Assembly: GCA_964036295.1 (NCBI GenBank)
Contig: OZ038471.1
Coordinates: forward strand, 16,523,184-16,587,183
DNA length: 64,000 nucleotides
From: Plumapathes pennacea
Taxonomy: Eukaryota > Cnidaria > Anthozoa > Antipatharia > Myriopathidae
Direction: 5' to 3'
The notes under the pieces were generated by a model, which saw nothing but the letters and a program-made list of their open reading frames with translations, ran no database searches and was not told the origin of the DNA. The translations under genes were made by a program, and so were the position numbers. Positions 1 through 11,837 of this stretch are shown here, in pieces (the first letter of the stretch is position 1; the number at the start of each line of letters is the position of its first letter).

Positions 1-103
1 AATCTTTACATGAAGTGTTGTCCGCCCCTTGACTGACTGACAGACGAACATTCACTCGATCAAATGCTGTCACGGTTAGTAACCCCTCACTTCGCTCGGG
101 GGA
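1..103 (-). mobile_element. Helitron 5' end, cut by the window edge
   Basis: This equals the 5' end of the Helitron at 24768-26026. On the minus strand it begins with TC at 103, preceded by A, followed at once by the short inverted repeat formed by CCCCTCACTTCGCTCGGGG at 84-102. The rest of the element lies to the left of the window. Confidence 0.7.
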
Positions 104-273
104 TAATTTATCATCCAACAGTTTGTTGCGGTTTTTAGAGCGACCGTGCTTTAAGCGGAGTTTCTAAGGCGAATCCGATTAGACATGAAAACGTTTTTCA
201 CGCCGGATTTTCTGATAATTCTATTAACAGCTGCAGTTGAACACAAAACCGAAATAAGTCTTGTAGTTATTAC

Positions 274-570
274 CTTCGGGGCACTCTCCCTTTTTGAATA
301 TACAGTATTTGCCTTTGGGCCACGCCAGGTCGTACTTGTTGGCTGCCAACTGCGTCTTCATGCAGAACTTTTGCTCCATGCCGGTTTTTGTTTTGGTTCC
401 TGCCAAATGTGACGGATTTGACCAGGCGTTTTTACCTCGAATGTTTTGAGTGTCCTGGTACCGAGTTCCCTCATGCCATGCGAATCCCTCGACTACGGGA
501 CATCCTGAGGTCGGCATTGGAACCCCGTACGTGCCCTTGGGCCAAGACAACGGGATACGAACCTCGGGGT
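274..570 (-). pseudogene. Orphan ApeC exon of a third apextrin-like copy
   Basis: This 297-bp exon encodes the first half of an ApeC domain, with WPKGTYG, GCPVVEG, MEQKFCMKT and CIFKKGECPEG in order. It is open, with a good acceptor (CTGCAG at 576-571) and donor (GTAATA after 274), and has the same length and phase (1 to 1) as exon 6 of genes A and B. No MACPF exon is visible between 811 and 3380, where exons 1-5 should lie, because the duplicated block breaks at 810. The downstream half of the ApeC domain would lie left of the window. It is either a 5'-truncated pseudogene or an exon now used by an unseen transcript. Confidence 0.75.
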
Positions 571-810
571 CTGCAGACAAAAGGGAAATTTCACTCAGCC
601 CTATAATCTTTTAACCCAAATAACAGCAATTCAAAATTTCCTGTCAATTTTACAAATTATCACAACATTAAAGGGGCCCTGTCAGCCTTTTCAGTGTCTT
701 TGTTTACATCTAGAAAATCCAAGGCTGAATTGGTTCCCAACACGAAAGAACGAAATTAATCAAAAGGAAAATAGGTTAGTAGCACTTTTAGATTAAAAGA
801 AACTAATCTT

Positions 811-2747
811 ATATCTATCTATTTGTCTGTATCTGTCTATCTTTAGCAAAAATAGACTAGTGTTGTAATGCTCCTGCAATTTGGTTGGCTACATCACCAG
901 CCGATATATGTCGACAAACGAAAAGGCGTTTTCAACAATGACCGCCGGGTTGCGTTTTCGCGAAGTTTCGGAAGAAGATTTATACAATTTGTCTACATGA
1001 GTGCACAGTAGCTGATTTCTACTAAAATGATTAGATTATTTGTTTTCAATTTCTATGAGGTTGTAATTGATGAGGGCGAATCTCCTCACAGATAGAAATT
1101 GAAAGCGAATAATCTATTAAATAATTAAATATGTATATATATTTACCTTCTTAGCTATCCATACAAGTACATATTTATCTGTCTATCTATATCTGTAGTC
1201 TTACGTAATTTATCTAGGGTTGAAGTTTTCCGTTAGGAAGTATAGAAACGACATTTTATATAATATGCGTTATCGTTAATATCCGTATGATAGATAGATC
1301 CTTAGCGTGAGTCTCGTACTTACCAGAGCGCACACCTTGTAACCTCAACAAACACCCCAGAATCACGAACTGAAATTTGATAAGAGAGATTGTTAATTTC
1401 CCAAAATTCTTATTCCAACTTCTTGAAACGAAACTTATTTGTCTCAAATTCCCAATATAACCGTTTTGTTGCGCACTTACATCGGATTTTTATGCATAGG
1501 CAGGATTGTCTGGCAACTGGGAAGCGGCTTACAAAATGTATTATTCGCATGAATCCTTGTGACTGCTACAAGGTAAATTCACAGTGTGTTGTTTGCTAAT
1601 ATTCGTTCAATTTCGAGGTTTATATTACACTCGGCAAAGTTTTCATTCTGAAGATCGAGAATATTCAACGCGCGAACTTTTAGACCGGGAGAATTTTAAA
1701 TTACAACAATTTACGATCAGAAGTAAGAATCTTCTAAATACGATTTATCACAGCCTCAAAAATATGAAGTTCAAAATTACATACATGGTGTATTCAAGAT
1801 GTCAATATTAGAAACATATTGAAATAGAATGAGCACCTTGAAGCCGAAAATCCTGAGGTTCAACCTATGAAGACTCTCAACGAAACTAAAATTCTATAAC
1901 ATACTTTTACCAGAAAATAGAAAGAGAAACGCGTGAAAGTAGCCTGCGTAATAACTGCCGACAGACAGCGGAAACCCGCCCGTTAGCGGCTATTATTGAC
2001 AGCCCTGCATCCCGTTGTGCATCAGAACTTGTTAAAAAGTTCATGGATTTGTTCAAAGGAAAACTAAAAGCTACTGACCAAGCTCACCTGAAGATATGTC
2101 ACAAACATTTTGTAACGAATCTGCAACATGTTGAGAGAACTGTGGAATATTTTTTCCGTGGTGTGCTAAGGCGGAAAGAAGCGCAATTTGATTTGTCACA
2201 CTTCGTCAGCTTGAGAAGTAAATAATTGATTGATGCCTTTGTTGATGATATACTTCATTGCTTTTCTGGTTACCCTGAACCTCGTCATGTAAATAATTAT
2301 TTAGTGTCACGGCGATTTGGAGCTGACTTGACTTGGCGCATATCGGCAGCTGTTTTGAAAGCCAGGGTGAAGTCATTTCTATCAATCTAAAACATTCCCG
2401 AAAAAAAGACGAAAAAATTGGCCTTAACCAGGGTTTGAAATTTTAATTTCCGCAGAGAGACACCGAAGACCCACCAGACTAAACATTACTGTCGGAAAGA
2501 TCTAAATATACCAGTTTAGAGTTTTTACAATAAAAGTTACAACAACCTTTATCGACATATGTATTGTCGGCAAGCGCAGATCTGTATCTCTTGGTATTTG
2601 TAGAGAAAATGAAACTGCGAGACAAGTTATCCAGACCGAGGTGCCAGACATAAATAATTAACGTGTTTCTATTTACGTTAGATTTGATTGCCCAAAGCAG
2701 GTGCAGTTTGGACAAAGGATTTGTATTTATTCATTCTTTCTATCTTG
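811..2747. other. Non-coding stretch
   Basis: I see no convincing exon. It starts with degenerate TATC/TATG short repeats (811-860, 1170-1200). Short frames on both strands lack splice context and recognisable domains. Confidence 0.5.
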
Positions 2748-3116
2748 AAGGCCCCGTCCATACGTATACTTACATTCGTAAACGCATACGTTACTTAGCT
2801 AAAACACATCGAAAATTTTCCGTTCAAACGCTAAAACGATTTGAAAACGCTAAAAACCTGCACTTAGCATGCGTTAGATAACTTGAGCATGCGCCGTAAG
2901 ACAGCTGTGTCGTTAGCGTTTACGCAAGTACCCGTTTACGGGTGTCCACATGTAAACACAGATCAAACGATGCGTTTACTGGGTTTACAAAAGTATCCAC
3001 TTTGGAGAGCGAAAGTATAAGTTTTGCTATTACCCTTTTCATCGTTACGTGCAGAGAGAAGGCGTAAACGCATAGAAAAGTATGCGTTTACGAACGTGAC
3101 GTGTGGACGAGGCCTT
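2748..3116. mobile_element. MITE, hAT-like ends
   Basis: The element opens with AAGGCCCCGTCCATACG and closes with CGTGTGGACGAGGCCTT, an imperfect inverted pair. The inside is rich in repeated CGTTTACG-type words in both orientations. No coding capacity is seen. The superfamily call rests only on the style of the ends; I could not define a clean target duplication. Confidence 0.6.
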
Positions 3117-3312
3117 GACAAAAGGTGATTTCTCTGAGGGGCGTCGTTTGTATTTTCGTTAAATAAATAACAATATAATTCGAAAGAAAGCAGTCAAATC
3201 AGTATTAAAAGCGACAATATTTTCCCTGTCCAGACAAGGAGGGGACACTAGATAAAGTTGTACACAAAGCATCAAATATACGTTTTTTCACAAGTGAAAA
3301 GTTTTTTCACAA

Positions 3313-3327
3313 GTTTATTGCTTTATT
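3313..3327 (-). promoter_or_regulatory. Poly(A) signals of gene A
   Basis: Two AATAAA hexamers on the minus strand (read as TTTATT at 3314-3319 and 3322-3327) lie about 55-70 bp past the stop codon of apextrin-like gene A. Confidence 0.6.
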
Positions 3328-3380
3328 CTTTCATGACACTCGTTCGCGAGGATTTTTTTGTCGTGTAATAGCAGTGGGCT

Positions 3381-6300
3381 TTATGAAGCCTTTGGAGTGT
3401 AGTAACAATAATCGATCTTAATATCTTTCCCGATGGACGCGTAAGGTTTGTCACCTCCGGATTTGTTTTTCGGAAACCAGTTGCTACAGTCCCACGAAAA
3501 GAATTCTTCTGTGACGCGCATGCCTCGAACTTTCTGGCATTGGTGCGTGTTAGACTTGAAGAGGACGAATGGCTTGTCAGCTGGTAGGATGATTTCATTG
3601 GTGGCATATCCGTCGGTGCGGCAACAGTACCGAATCAGCGTGTTCTTGTCGTACTGCCCGTCAGGGATAGTTCCACTGTAACTGTTGTGATTTATCACGA
3701 TCTCGTCATCCCACCAAATGTATCCTTCTTTCAAACCTGCGAACAATGTAACAAAGTCGTACTTATAATCGCCATGAATGGAGGAGAGGTGGATTTTGCA
3801 TATTCCAAATGCCTTTCACGGGCGGATCCAGGGTAGTTTCCTTAGTTTCCGGAAACTACCTGAATTTTGGGGAAAAAATAAAAAATAAAAAATAGACAAA
3901 TGACTGAGTCTTTTCTTGTTTCCACTGGTACCGGAATCCAATTCACGCCATTTCCAGTACCTTGCGTCCCGCGCTCCGCGTTTATTCGTGTCATTGGACG
4001 GCAAAAATGCGCTTCTCTTCGGTTTCTATGCATGGAGAACCGCGGGGAGGGGACCTATGGGAGGAAGCCACTGAAGCGATATTCGGAAACACCCCAAACT
4101 CGCCTCTCATTGGCCGGAAACACCCCAAGCTTGCCTCTCATTGGCCGGAAACTACCTTGGAAACTACCTGACAAATTATAAAAGGGGCAGGCTACCCCAG
4201 TGAGGTCCTCTGTTCCGTTTGAGTGATTTTGAACTCGTGAACAGTATTATACAGTGCGGTTTATCGAACATGGCATTGAATCAAGACCACAGGCCGCGTA
4301 GAGAACCTATTTTTCGAAAGGAGGATTGTTCTTTCTTTGATACTGGTGTGGTATTTAGCGGTGTTAGTTCTTTTTCCGATCCCCAGAAGTTAGAGTACAT
4401 CGAGAGCGTTTGGAGCCCACGCGGTGATCCCAGCTTCTTTCAATTCCCTTCGTCGATCGAGAGTTGCGGAAAATCTCGTAAGTTCCAACTAGTCTGGCTG
4501 CAACAGTATCCTTGGCTGGCTCATTATAAGTACCTGGATGGCGCATTTTGTTTACATTGTGTTCTATTTGGCCGAAATGCGAACAATGTGGGCAAGTTGG
4601 TGAAATCGCCGCTAACGTTTTGGACAAGCGCCACCGGCCGATTCAAGAAACACTGTCATTAATACGAGAACCACAATTACGCAGTCCTTGCCATGGATAT
4701 CTTCGTGAAAGTTATGAAACGCCGGGCTGTCCCAGTCCGTCAGCAGCTCGACAACTTGATGCAGTACTAGCAAATTTACAAGAATCGCAAGATCCTATCG
4801 CCGCTGTTCAAGACTATGATTTTCTGACTGTTATGACGCTCTCAACTCAATGGAGTCTTGCAAATCTCTCGGTCCGGATGGTTTGCCTGCTGAGTTTTAT
4901 TTAAGATTCTGGGGTCACCTAGGGCCTGACCTTGTCAACACGCTGAATTATAGCTATGACAAAGGTGAGCTCTCTGTAACACAGCGCCGAGCGGTTCTCC
5001 GACTTTTGTTTAAGAAGGACAATTCGGAATTGCTGAAAAATTGGCGGCCAATCTCTTTGCTGAATGTGGACTAGATAGCCACAAAAAGTTTAGCAAACAG
5101 ATTGCGCTCGGTTATCCAGCATGTGGTCTTGGAAGATCAAACATGCGGGATATCTGACCGCAGCATTTACGAAATCACCTTCATTCAATTTTGTTTCTCG
5201 CCCCTTCGTCAAAAATTGCAGGAAATGGCGTTTCTGGCCTCCTAGATTTTAAAATTTCCCCGGGGGAACATGCCCCCGGACCCCCTTAGCATACTCGCGC
5301 CTTCGGCGCTCAATTTCGGAAACTACCCACTAAAAATGATGGATCCGCCCCTGCCTTTGTAATGAATATTGTTTGTTCTGTTTGGTTCGGCGTACAGGCT
5401 GTTGTATTGTGTGGTGGAACCTCTTTGTATGGCTATGGGGAAGGTTTGAATGACCTACCACGTTCCAACAAAGCAAGTAAAACTTCTTAAAATGATGGCC
5501 AGGGGTTGTTCAAGGCACGGTTAGGCTAAATCTGAGCTGGGTCAAAATTTTGTTGCCTTTTTTAAGCCTGAAAATGAGAAGTTTTTGCTTACAAAACGAC
5601 TTTCCCGCTATGTATCGAGTCAGAACAAACTTCTCATTTAGATTTTTTATGAAAACTGTGCAGTTTTCTGGCTAAGAGCACAAGAAACGGAATTTAGTTA
5701 ACCCTGGGTTAGACTTTGTCTAATTTCTCTGGCGCCATTTGACTCCCTAATGACTCTGAAAGACTCCCGAAAGACTTCGAAAAACTCCCGAAAGACTCCG
5801 AATACCTCCGGAAACACTCCCAAATCACTCCCGAGCCTACCCTTTGGACAAGCTCCTTTCTTGAAAATGCAGTACTGTCCCTTGGGCCACAGCAAGTCGT
5901 ACTTGTTGCTCATCTCTTGCGTCTTCATACAGAACTTCTGCTCCATGTCATTCCGCGAGATCTTTCCCGCCAAACTATACGTCTGAGACCAGCCGTTGCT
6001 TGGAATCATGTTCGCCGTGTCATGTAGCCGAGTTCCCTGGTGCCAAGTGAATCCGGGAACCTTGGGGCAGCCTACTTTGGGCATGGGCAGACCGTACGTG
6101 CCTTTCGGCCACGTCAGCGGGATGCGGACAAGGGGATCTGTGAATAGCAATTAGCGCGATACTCTCTTGATTACTAGCATAATGACTTTATTAAGGCTTT
6201 CGAGTTGCGTTGAAACTTCGGGTCACTGTATAATTTTCTTTGTAGTATTAATTTGTATTGTTTAACAGGAAAAGTTCATTGTAGATGGAAGCATGTGACG

Positions 6301-8802
6301 TTTACTAAATATGTTTCTGTCATCTAACTATAAATAATGTTTGAGTTCTAGCGTTACCGATCCTTCTTTTACAGCTTAAACCACATTCTGTCAAAAAAAA
6401 GCGCTTAGATATGTTGTGTATAATAATTTATTATATACATACTGAGACATACTCACGAAAAAGCCATATCGTAAAATTTCGTACGCAAATGAGTTCTAGC
6501 CAATGAGAGGCCGCGAACGACGCTTTTCACACGTGAAAAAAATCGTTCGTCCAATCACAAGCTGCGAACGACGATTTTTCACTACTTTTAAAGGGTTTCC
6601 CGGTCCCATCATAAATGTCTCAGTATGTATATAATAAGCAGAAAACATCATGGAAAGTGCTTTGTACAGTTTTTATTCACTCGTTGTTTCGTATCATAAA
6701 ACTCACTCGCTCGCAAAGCCTCGCTCGTTCGTTTTATGATACTTCACAACTCGTGAATAAAAACCGTACGCGCGCACTTTCCATGAAGTAATCTCTATAT
6801 GTTTAGTACCAATATAAATTCACCCAAAGGGAGACCTGTAAACGAGAATGCCTAATATGTTAAAATATGTGAAAGGAAAATAAATAAGAAACGCAATCCG
6901 CTTGGCATTTTGTATCTATTTACTGACAGCATTAACATACAATTAAAGAGAATCAATCTTTGGTCCATACCTACTGGGTTGATTGCCCCTTTTTTCTTGG
7001 GGTACTCCACGAGTGCTCTCTGCACAGCCGCTCTTTTGGACGCCAACATGGCGGCTGTGAAAAAGCACCCGATGGCTCTGTGCGCTGTCATATTTCCCAA
7101 AGAACTGAAAAACGTCATCTGTATAGCAACATCGATGGGCACCAACTTGATGGCGATTGGTTCAGGCAGATCATCTCTTCCTGACGTCAGTACTTGCTTG
7201 TTCTCACCAAATTTAGTTTTATCGCTCATGGATTCTTTGAATTTCTTCACATCTACTTGAAGCGAGGCGCTGTAGCCCATGTACGATCCTGACACGGACA
7301 CTGCACTCTCAACCTGCAAATACAGATTCTCCCAACCTATTCAGAGGAACTGTATGAGTGATGTAATGAGAGTGAGTAGTTTAGTCAGTTTCCTTCTGAG
7401 CAAGCTATCAAAATATAAGTTCGCCATACTGTATTATATATTTATGGTGAGAAACTTAAGGAGAATGTTGAAGTTGGTCACTCTTGGTGCTTACGTTTTC
7501 CATGGCGTACGTGGTAAACTCGGCCTGCGAACTCCTGAACTGCTCGATAGTTCTAGTCCCAAGATCAGCTTCAACAACGATGTGCTGCAATGGAAAAGGT
7601 TAAATCATCTTAAACGTCTTGTTGGCTTCTTACAAGACTAACTGATCAGGCGGTTGTCACAGGACGCTAAACTGATCCACCGAAAAGTGCGCCCAGGTCG
7701 GTCGGAACTCATTCCTCAGCTGTGACAACTGCAGTCTGTACTGCTCACCTGAAAAACGCTACTACACAAGAAAGGTGACGCAACAGTTTAACCACTCACC
7801 GTTCCCCATCTCTCGATGAAGTTGTAGTATTTCTTGTCGTCATACGAGGCAGGCAAGCTGCACACGGCAGAAGCAAAGTCATGTGACACAGGATATCCCT
7901 TGACGGCCGCCAGGTCCAGCTGATAACGGACGCGTCCGCGATTACACACATGTTTCTCTTCATAGAACACGTTATGATACTTGGACGTTTCCTTCTGCAT
8001 CTTTACAAATCCTGAAAACGAAAAAAAAAAAAAAAAAAAAACAGCAACAAGTTCACAGTTTTGTAGCGGGATGTCCTGCCAATAAATTGGCTGTTGATAC
8101 ACATGAACAAAAGGAAAAGAGCTAGTATTTGTTTATTATTATAAATATATTCATAACTTACGGCCACTGACGCTGAAGGCAACTTCAAACAAAGGGCTTT
8201 TGTATCCTCCTATCGATAACAAAGTCACGAAGTTGGTAATTATAATAGAGACTACCCGAGACTCTAAAACGAAAAATGACACATCCGGGACACTGAGAAA
8301 TGCTCGACACCAAAACAATAGGGTTTTGCTGACCAAAAAGTTAACATAAGAAAACTAAGCATCGTCCGATTAGTGTACAGATTAAAAAAAATTTTTTTTT
8401 CGCGCCAAATCCAGACCCAACGCACGTGTCTCTGTACTCACCGCTGGCTTGTACATCCACACTGAGTTTCTCCTGGTAGCTCTTGGAGCCCGTCACTACT
8501 TCCTTCTGATTGGTTTTGACGCAAGACTGCCGAAGAGCGAAGCTAACCTGGTCCGGAAGTGACGTAGTTTTATCCATTGAGACCTTGTTGGTGTTCCACG
8601 TCAGCTTGAAAATTTTCCGCGTGAACAAGAGGCCTGGATCTACTCCCCCATTGGACAATTGTCCCCCCTCGGGGTTCCCCTCGAGCAGATTGTAACCGAC
8701 ACCCATGTAGTGCAGTCCTTTGGGCGATTTGAGGACAACGGCTTGTCCTGTTAGAATCCACAGGGTCAGAACGCACGAGATGAGCACAACACGAAGCAAC
8801 AT
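3381..8802 (-). CDS. Apextrin-like MACPF-ApeC protein, gene A
   Basis: Seven coding exons (descending): 8802-8442, 8209-8162, 8011-7800, 7584-7495, 7313-6971, 6137-5841, 3736-3381. All introns are GT-AG, phases 1,1,0,0,1,1, and they join into 568 codons without a stop. Residues 1-21 form a signal peptide (hydrophobic, ending near TGQA). Residues about 25-350 are a MACPF domain, with the signature WGTHIVVEADLGT built across the exon 3/4 junction. Residues about 352-568 are an ApeC domain (WPKGTYG, GCPK, FCMKT, YCCRTDGYATN, FVLFKSN, ending YCYY). MACPF proteins oligomerise and form pores or bind membranes; apextrins are secreted and linked to innate defence and development in corals, amphioxus and echinoderms. 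An acceptor at 8821-8820 just upstream of the ATG implies a 5' UTR intron. Intron 6 (5840-3737) is enlarged by a dead hAT element. The function is inferred from family, not shown. Confidence 0.9.
4270..4768 (+). pseudogene. hAT/ZMYM1-type transposase N-terminus, broken
   Basis: The first ATG in this frame is at 4270. The frame shows a TTF-type zinc finger: an RKFQLVWLQQYPWL stretch, then GAFCLHCVLFGRN, then LVKSPLTFW and a FKKHCH tail. TTF fingers mark the N-terminus of ZMYM1-like hAT transposases. A TAA at 4660-4662 interrupts the frame and the same frame carries on afterward with hAT-like sequence (YENHNYAVLAMDIFVK) until another stop near 4768. The catalytic domain is absent. It is non-functional. 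Confidence 0.75.
4850..5185 (+). pseudogene. LINE reverse-transcriptase fragment
   Basis: The frame encodes SLGPDGLPAEFY, a run ending in LLFKKDNSELLKNWRPISLL, then a TAG at 5072 exactly where the family has the Y of a DYKI-type motif. It continues in frame after the stop with IATKSLANRLRSVI and LEDQTCGI. This is the finger/palm part of a non-LTR (CR1/L2/Jockey-like) reverse transcriptase. It lies inside the hAT remnant, so it inserted after, or was captured by, that element. Both ends are missing. Confidence 0.8.
6428..6638. mobile_element. Foldback MITE in intron 5 of gene A
   Basis: Ends TTATATACATACTGAGACAT and ATGTCTCAGTATGTATATAA are inverted copies. Internally the words CGCGAACGACG and GCTGCGAACGACG repeat. 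There is no coding capacity. Confidence 0.65.
6649..6785. mobile_element. 137-bp foldback element
   Basis: Near-palindrome: CATGGAAAGTGC at the left and GCACTTTCCATG at the right, with TTTTTATTCAC facing GTGAATAAAAA further in. It abuts the 6428-6638 element with only about 10 bp between them. Confidence 0.65.
7318..7490. mobile_element. TTAA-type MITE copy (family T) filling intron 4 of gene A
   Basis: This stretch carries the family's core words (GATTCTCCCAACC, TGTATGAGTGATGTA, GAGAAACTTAAGGAGAA, CACTCTTGG). Nearly all of the 181-bp intron between 7313 and 7495 consists of this element, whereas the matching intron of gene B (27208-27334) has none, so it arrived after the genes split. Its termini are eroded to the splice sites. 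Confidence 0.65.
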
Positions 8803-8819
8803 TGTCTGTCGGAAAGTTC

Positions 8820-10490
8820 CTGTTCAAAAAATAAATACAAGAACCGTTTCAGACCTCAGTTGAAACTTCTGATAACTATGTTAACTTTATTGCTTAGTGG
8901 GGTTATGTTCGATTAGTTTTTATCTTACTTTTTAGATTAATGTAGACAAGATGGACAAAGCGCCCTAATCTGAAGAACCGACAAATTATCTTAGTCTCTG
9001 GAGATGTAATTTTGTCATATTATTCTACAGACACTAACCAACAATCCTTTTCGTACAAAACAGAACGTGGAAAACTAACGGGCTGATCGATGGTACGACG
9101 TGAAGTCACCATCAGAGCAAGGAAGATCAGAAAAATATCAGAAAGCACCCTTCTTTGATGGTTACATCCCCGTGAGAAAAGGAAGGCACAAAATCCACGG
9201 CAACAATTCAAGAATCTACAGTCAGGTAAACGATAAATAGTAACAATAGCCAGAATTTTCACAAACTAAGTTTTACCTTTGGACAGATTCTTCCGTTTCC
9301 TTCTCGTTTGGTGCTGTGCAACTGTAAGCGCAAGTCGTTTCTACGTCTTTTATGTTGCTAAGTCTCCTAATTTGTGGCTGATCAGTTGTTAGCTTGATCA
9401 AACAACTGCTTCAACTCATTGTGACCTCTTTAAGAGTCTCTTTTGACTTTAAAAGTTTTTCTTTTCAACTCTCCGTCAGCGTAATGGATACATCACTCTC
9501 TTCAAAACATATAAAGCAATGTCTTTGCTACACACTTTCGTAAGTGATCATTTCAAGCCATTTGAATTGCCGATATTAAACTTCTCCAACGTTTCCCTCC
9601 AAAACTGAACAAGAGATTTCTTAATAATCAGTATATCAGAGCTTGTATTAGCAAATGGTTTGAACCCAGGAGTGTGAACAGTAGGTTGTGAACAGTAGAT
9701 GACTTCCGCTCAGGTAGTCGAAACGTCAGTCACCAACAACAGTCTTTCTGGAGACTACTCTAACCCGGACGATCACAACCAACGTACAGAGCTTGTATTG
9801 TTGTAAGAAGACAGGCCCGTGGCCAGTGCGCTTGTGACGTCATTAGTACAACGAATAGAGACACGCGGGGTCCGGGAGAGGAACTTTTGTCGTGCGTTTA
9901 TATGCAAAAGATATTATAGTCGAGTCAGTTTTTGCACATGACGGATCCAAGAGCTCCCTTTATTTTTCTTGCCCTCTTTTCTTCTAATTTCGGTCAAACA
10001 GATATTCACGAAAAAGTGTATTATAATAATTGAGAGAAAACAATTATCGAAGGCCCCGTAGGAATATTCTTCTTTTGCAACAACCCAGTTTTCATAGCTC
10101 CCGACTCATGCCGGGTATGATGTTTCATACGGAATAATATTTTCAATGAGTGATTTGCTTTTGCCTTGAGTGATCGATTTTGCCGGGAGCATTTTGAACT
10201 TGCTTTCCGATGCACGTGACAGTACTTGTGTGACGCTTGCTATACAACCTGGCAACCTTGTTGAGTGAATTTTCAAGCTGACATGTTTTGTGGAGGAACT
10301 GTGTTGTCATTTTGTAATGGGATTGACTGGGGAATACCCGACATCTTAAGTAGCTGTAAGACAGCGTAATAGCCTTATCTCATCTTCCCAGCGTGTGCAT
10401 CCTGTTCAAGTAGCTGTAATTGAAAGCTTTTAGACTTATCTCTGCAGCACATTAAAACATGACACTTCCCATGATGAAATTACTTCGTAT
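8820..10490. other. Non-coding, 5' flank of gene A
   Basis: No gene is supported. It should hold the 5' UTR exon and promoter of gene A. A fragment of a repeat found elsewhere lies at 9679-9785. The remainder shows no recognisable structure. Confidence 0.4.
9679..9785 (+). repeat. Half-copy of the repeat that forms the 39354-39597 palindrome
   Basis: Contains CAGGTAGTCGAAACGTCAGT, ACAGTCTTTCTGGAGACTAC and CGGACGATCACAACCAAC, the same sequence as one arm of the 39.4-kb palindrome. A shorter trace is at 19612-19648. Confidence 0.75.
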
Positions 10491-11032
10491 TGTAACGAAC
10501 CGAGTGGAAGTAGGCCGAGAGGGAGAAACCAAGTCGTGTCGAAGCGAGGAGCGCAGAAGTTCGGGAGCCGGGCGTTACGCGAGTCGAAACAAGTACTTCA
10601 ACTGAGTCTTGAACTGAATGTATTTATTGGACTAAAATCACCGGTTTATATATGCTGTTAGCTTAGCTAGCAGCACGTACACAAGTTAGGATGGGCTAGC
10701 ACATTTCCTGACTTGTAAACAAGTTAATTAAGGTCAAAGCCACAACACGATTAGGGTCAGTAAGCATTTCCGCGGCACAACTGATTACAAAGGTTAGCGA
10801 ACGTGTAAAAGCATTAGGCTGTCAGAACTCTACCTACCAACTGAACAATCTATGAGTCATCTATTATTTAGGCCGAGCACGTCCGAGCTACGCCTTTCCG
10901 GAGACTCCTCAGGTGTACATTCCGACATGGTTACTACACGAATATCTCACAGCGCATGCGCGAAGCTTACGCATAACCTATTACTTAATTAGTAACACGA
11001 TCGTAAATATGCGTGACCTAAGGTTCGCTACA
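10491..11032. mobile_element. Solo LTR with 4-bp target duplication
   Basis: The 542-bp unit starts TGTAACGAACC and ends GGTTCGCTACA, i.e. the TG...CA rule with an 11-bp imperfect inverted end. It is flanked by GTAT at 10487-10490 and again at 11033-11036. No internal retrovirus-like coding region is adjacent, so this is most simply a solo LTR left by LTR-LTR recombination. A 4-bp duplication suits a Ty3/gypsy-type or similar LTR element. Confidence 0.75.
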
Positions 11033-11837
11033 GTATGAAAAAGCCATCTCAGACGTTACGCATCCTACATGTACAAGTCTGATCACTAATATGTTCAAGA
11101 CTGCTATGCATTAAGCTTTAACGCAAAATTCTGGGTCGATACGAAATTAATCTTTATCGGAAGCTGCAGACGTTTGAATACCGTGACAACAAAGGCGTGC
11201 ATCACGCTTGTGGAGCGAACATTACGGCTCGGACAGTCGGATATCAACCTTGAGCTTTTGAAGACTTCGAGGTATTCAGTGACAAATATTCTCGATGTAA
11301 TCGCCAGCCGGTCTTTCCTGCTTTTGTTAAAGCGGCGTGAGTGAAAGCTAAGTAGCTCAGTGATGATTCGGGATTCCCCGTTCTATGATACTATGCTCGT
11401 GTCATTTCATTGACAGATCTTGTATCTTAATCCCGCGTGATATTTGCCTCAAACCTATTAGTAATTCAGTATCCTCAGACAATAAACAAAGAACCTTTAC
11501 TGCACGCAAAACGAAGTTAAACGCCGACTGTTCGTATACGCCACGCGTTACACAAAGCCGCAGAGTTTCCGACAAAGGGAGACGCTCTGCCCGCAGGGAA
11601 AAGTTCAAGTTTTATCAAGTTTCGACACGTCTTCTACTACTTATTCGATGTTCTTTCACACAAATATTGCTCAGAACACAGATACATTGGTTGAAGCGGT
11701 ATCTATAATCGAGCATTTGCAAAACACAACCCTTCGTACTTTACGGGGGTCCCGCTGGTAACACATCAAGCATTTGTGTACGGCTATTTTCAAGTCTTCC
11801 GACGCTTAAAAACAATGCAAGCCACTCAAAATCGCTC
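11033..11837. other. Non-coding, includes probable 3' UTR of the 11838-12680 frame
   Basis: Bases about 11740-11837 resemble part of the 615-bp satellite unit (for example ACGGCTATTTTCAAG versus GCGGCTATTCTCAAAG). No gene was recognised. Confidence 0.4.

Larger units (their letters stand above)
1..810. repeat. Segmental duplication of 25924-26733
   Basis: Bases 1-810 match 25924-26733 at a constant offset of 25923 with only a handful of substitutions (for example at 55, 251 and 439) and no net indel. The match stops abruptly at 810/26733, where this copy enters a short TATC-rich stretch while the other runs on toward MACPF exon 5 of gene B. The segment carries the 5' end of a Helitron and one ApeC exon. 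The left end lies outside the window. The very low divergence implies a recent event. Confidence 0.93.
3817..5355 (+). mobile_element. Degraded hAT transposon in intron 6 of gene A
   Basis: The left end CACGGGCGGATCCAGG and right end GATGGATCCGCCCCTG are inverted copies of a hAT-type terminus, with further inner symmetry of GTAGTTTCC and GGAAACTAC. The flanks share CCTTT on both sides as a possible short target duplication. Inside are a broken TTF-finger transposase reading frame and a LINE reverse-transcriptase fragment. Confidence 0.75.

Noticed and set aside
8570..8827. 85-codon minus frame overlapping exon 1 of gene A
   Set aside because: It is an out-of-frame shadow; the MACPF frame with a signal peptide is the real one.
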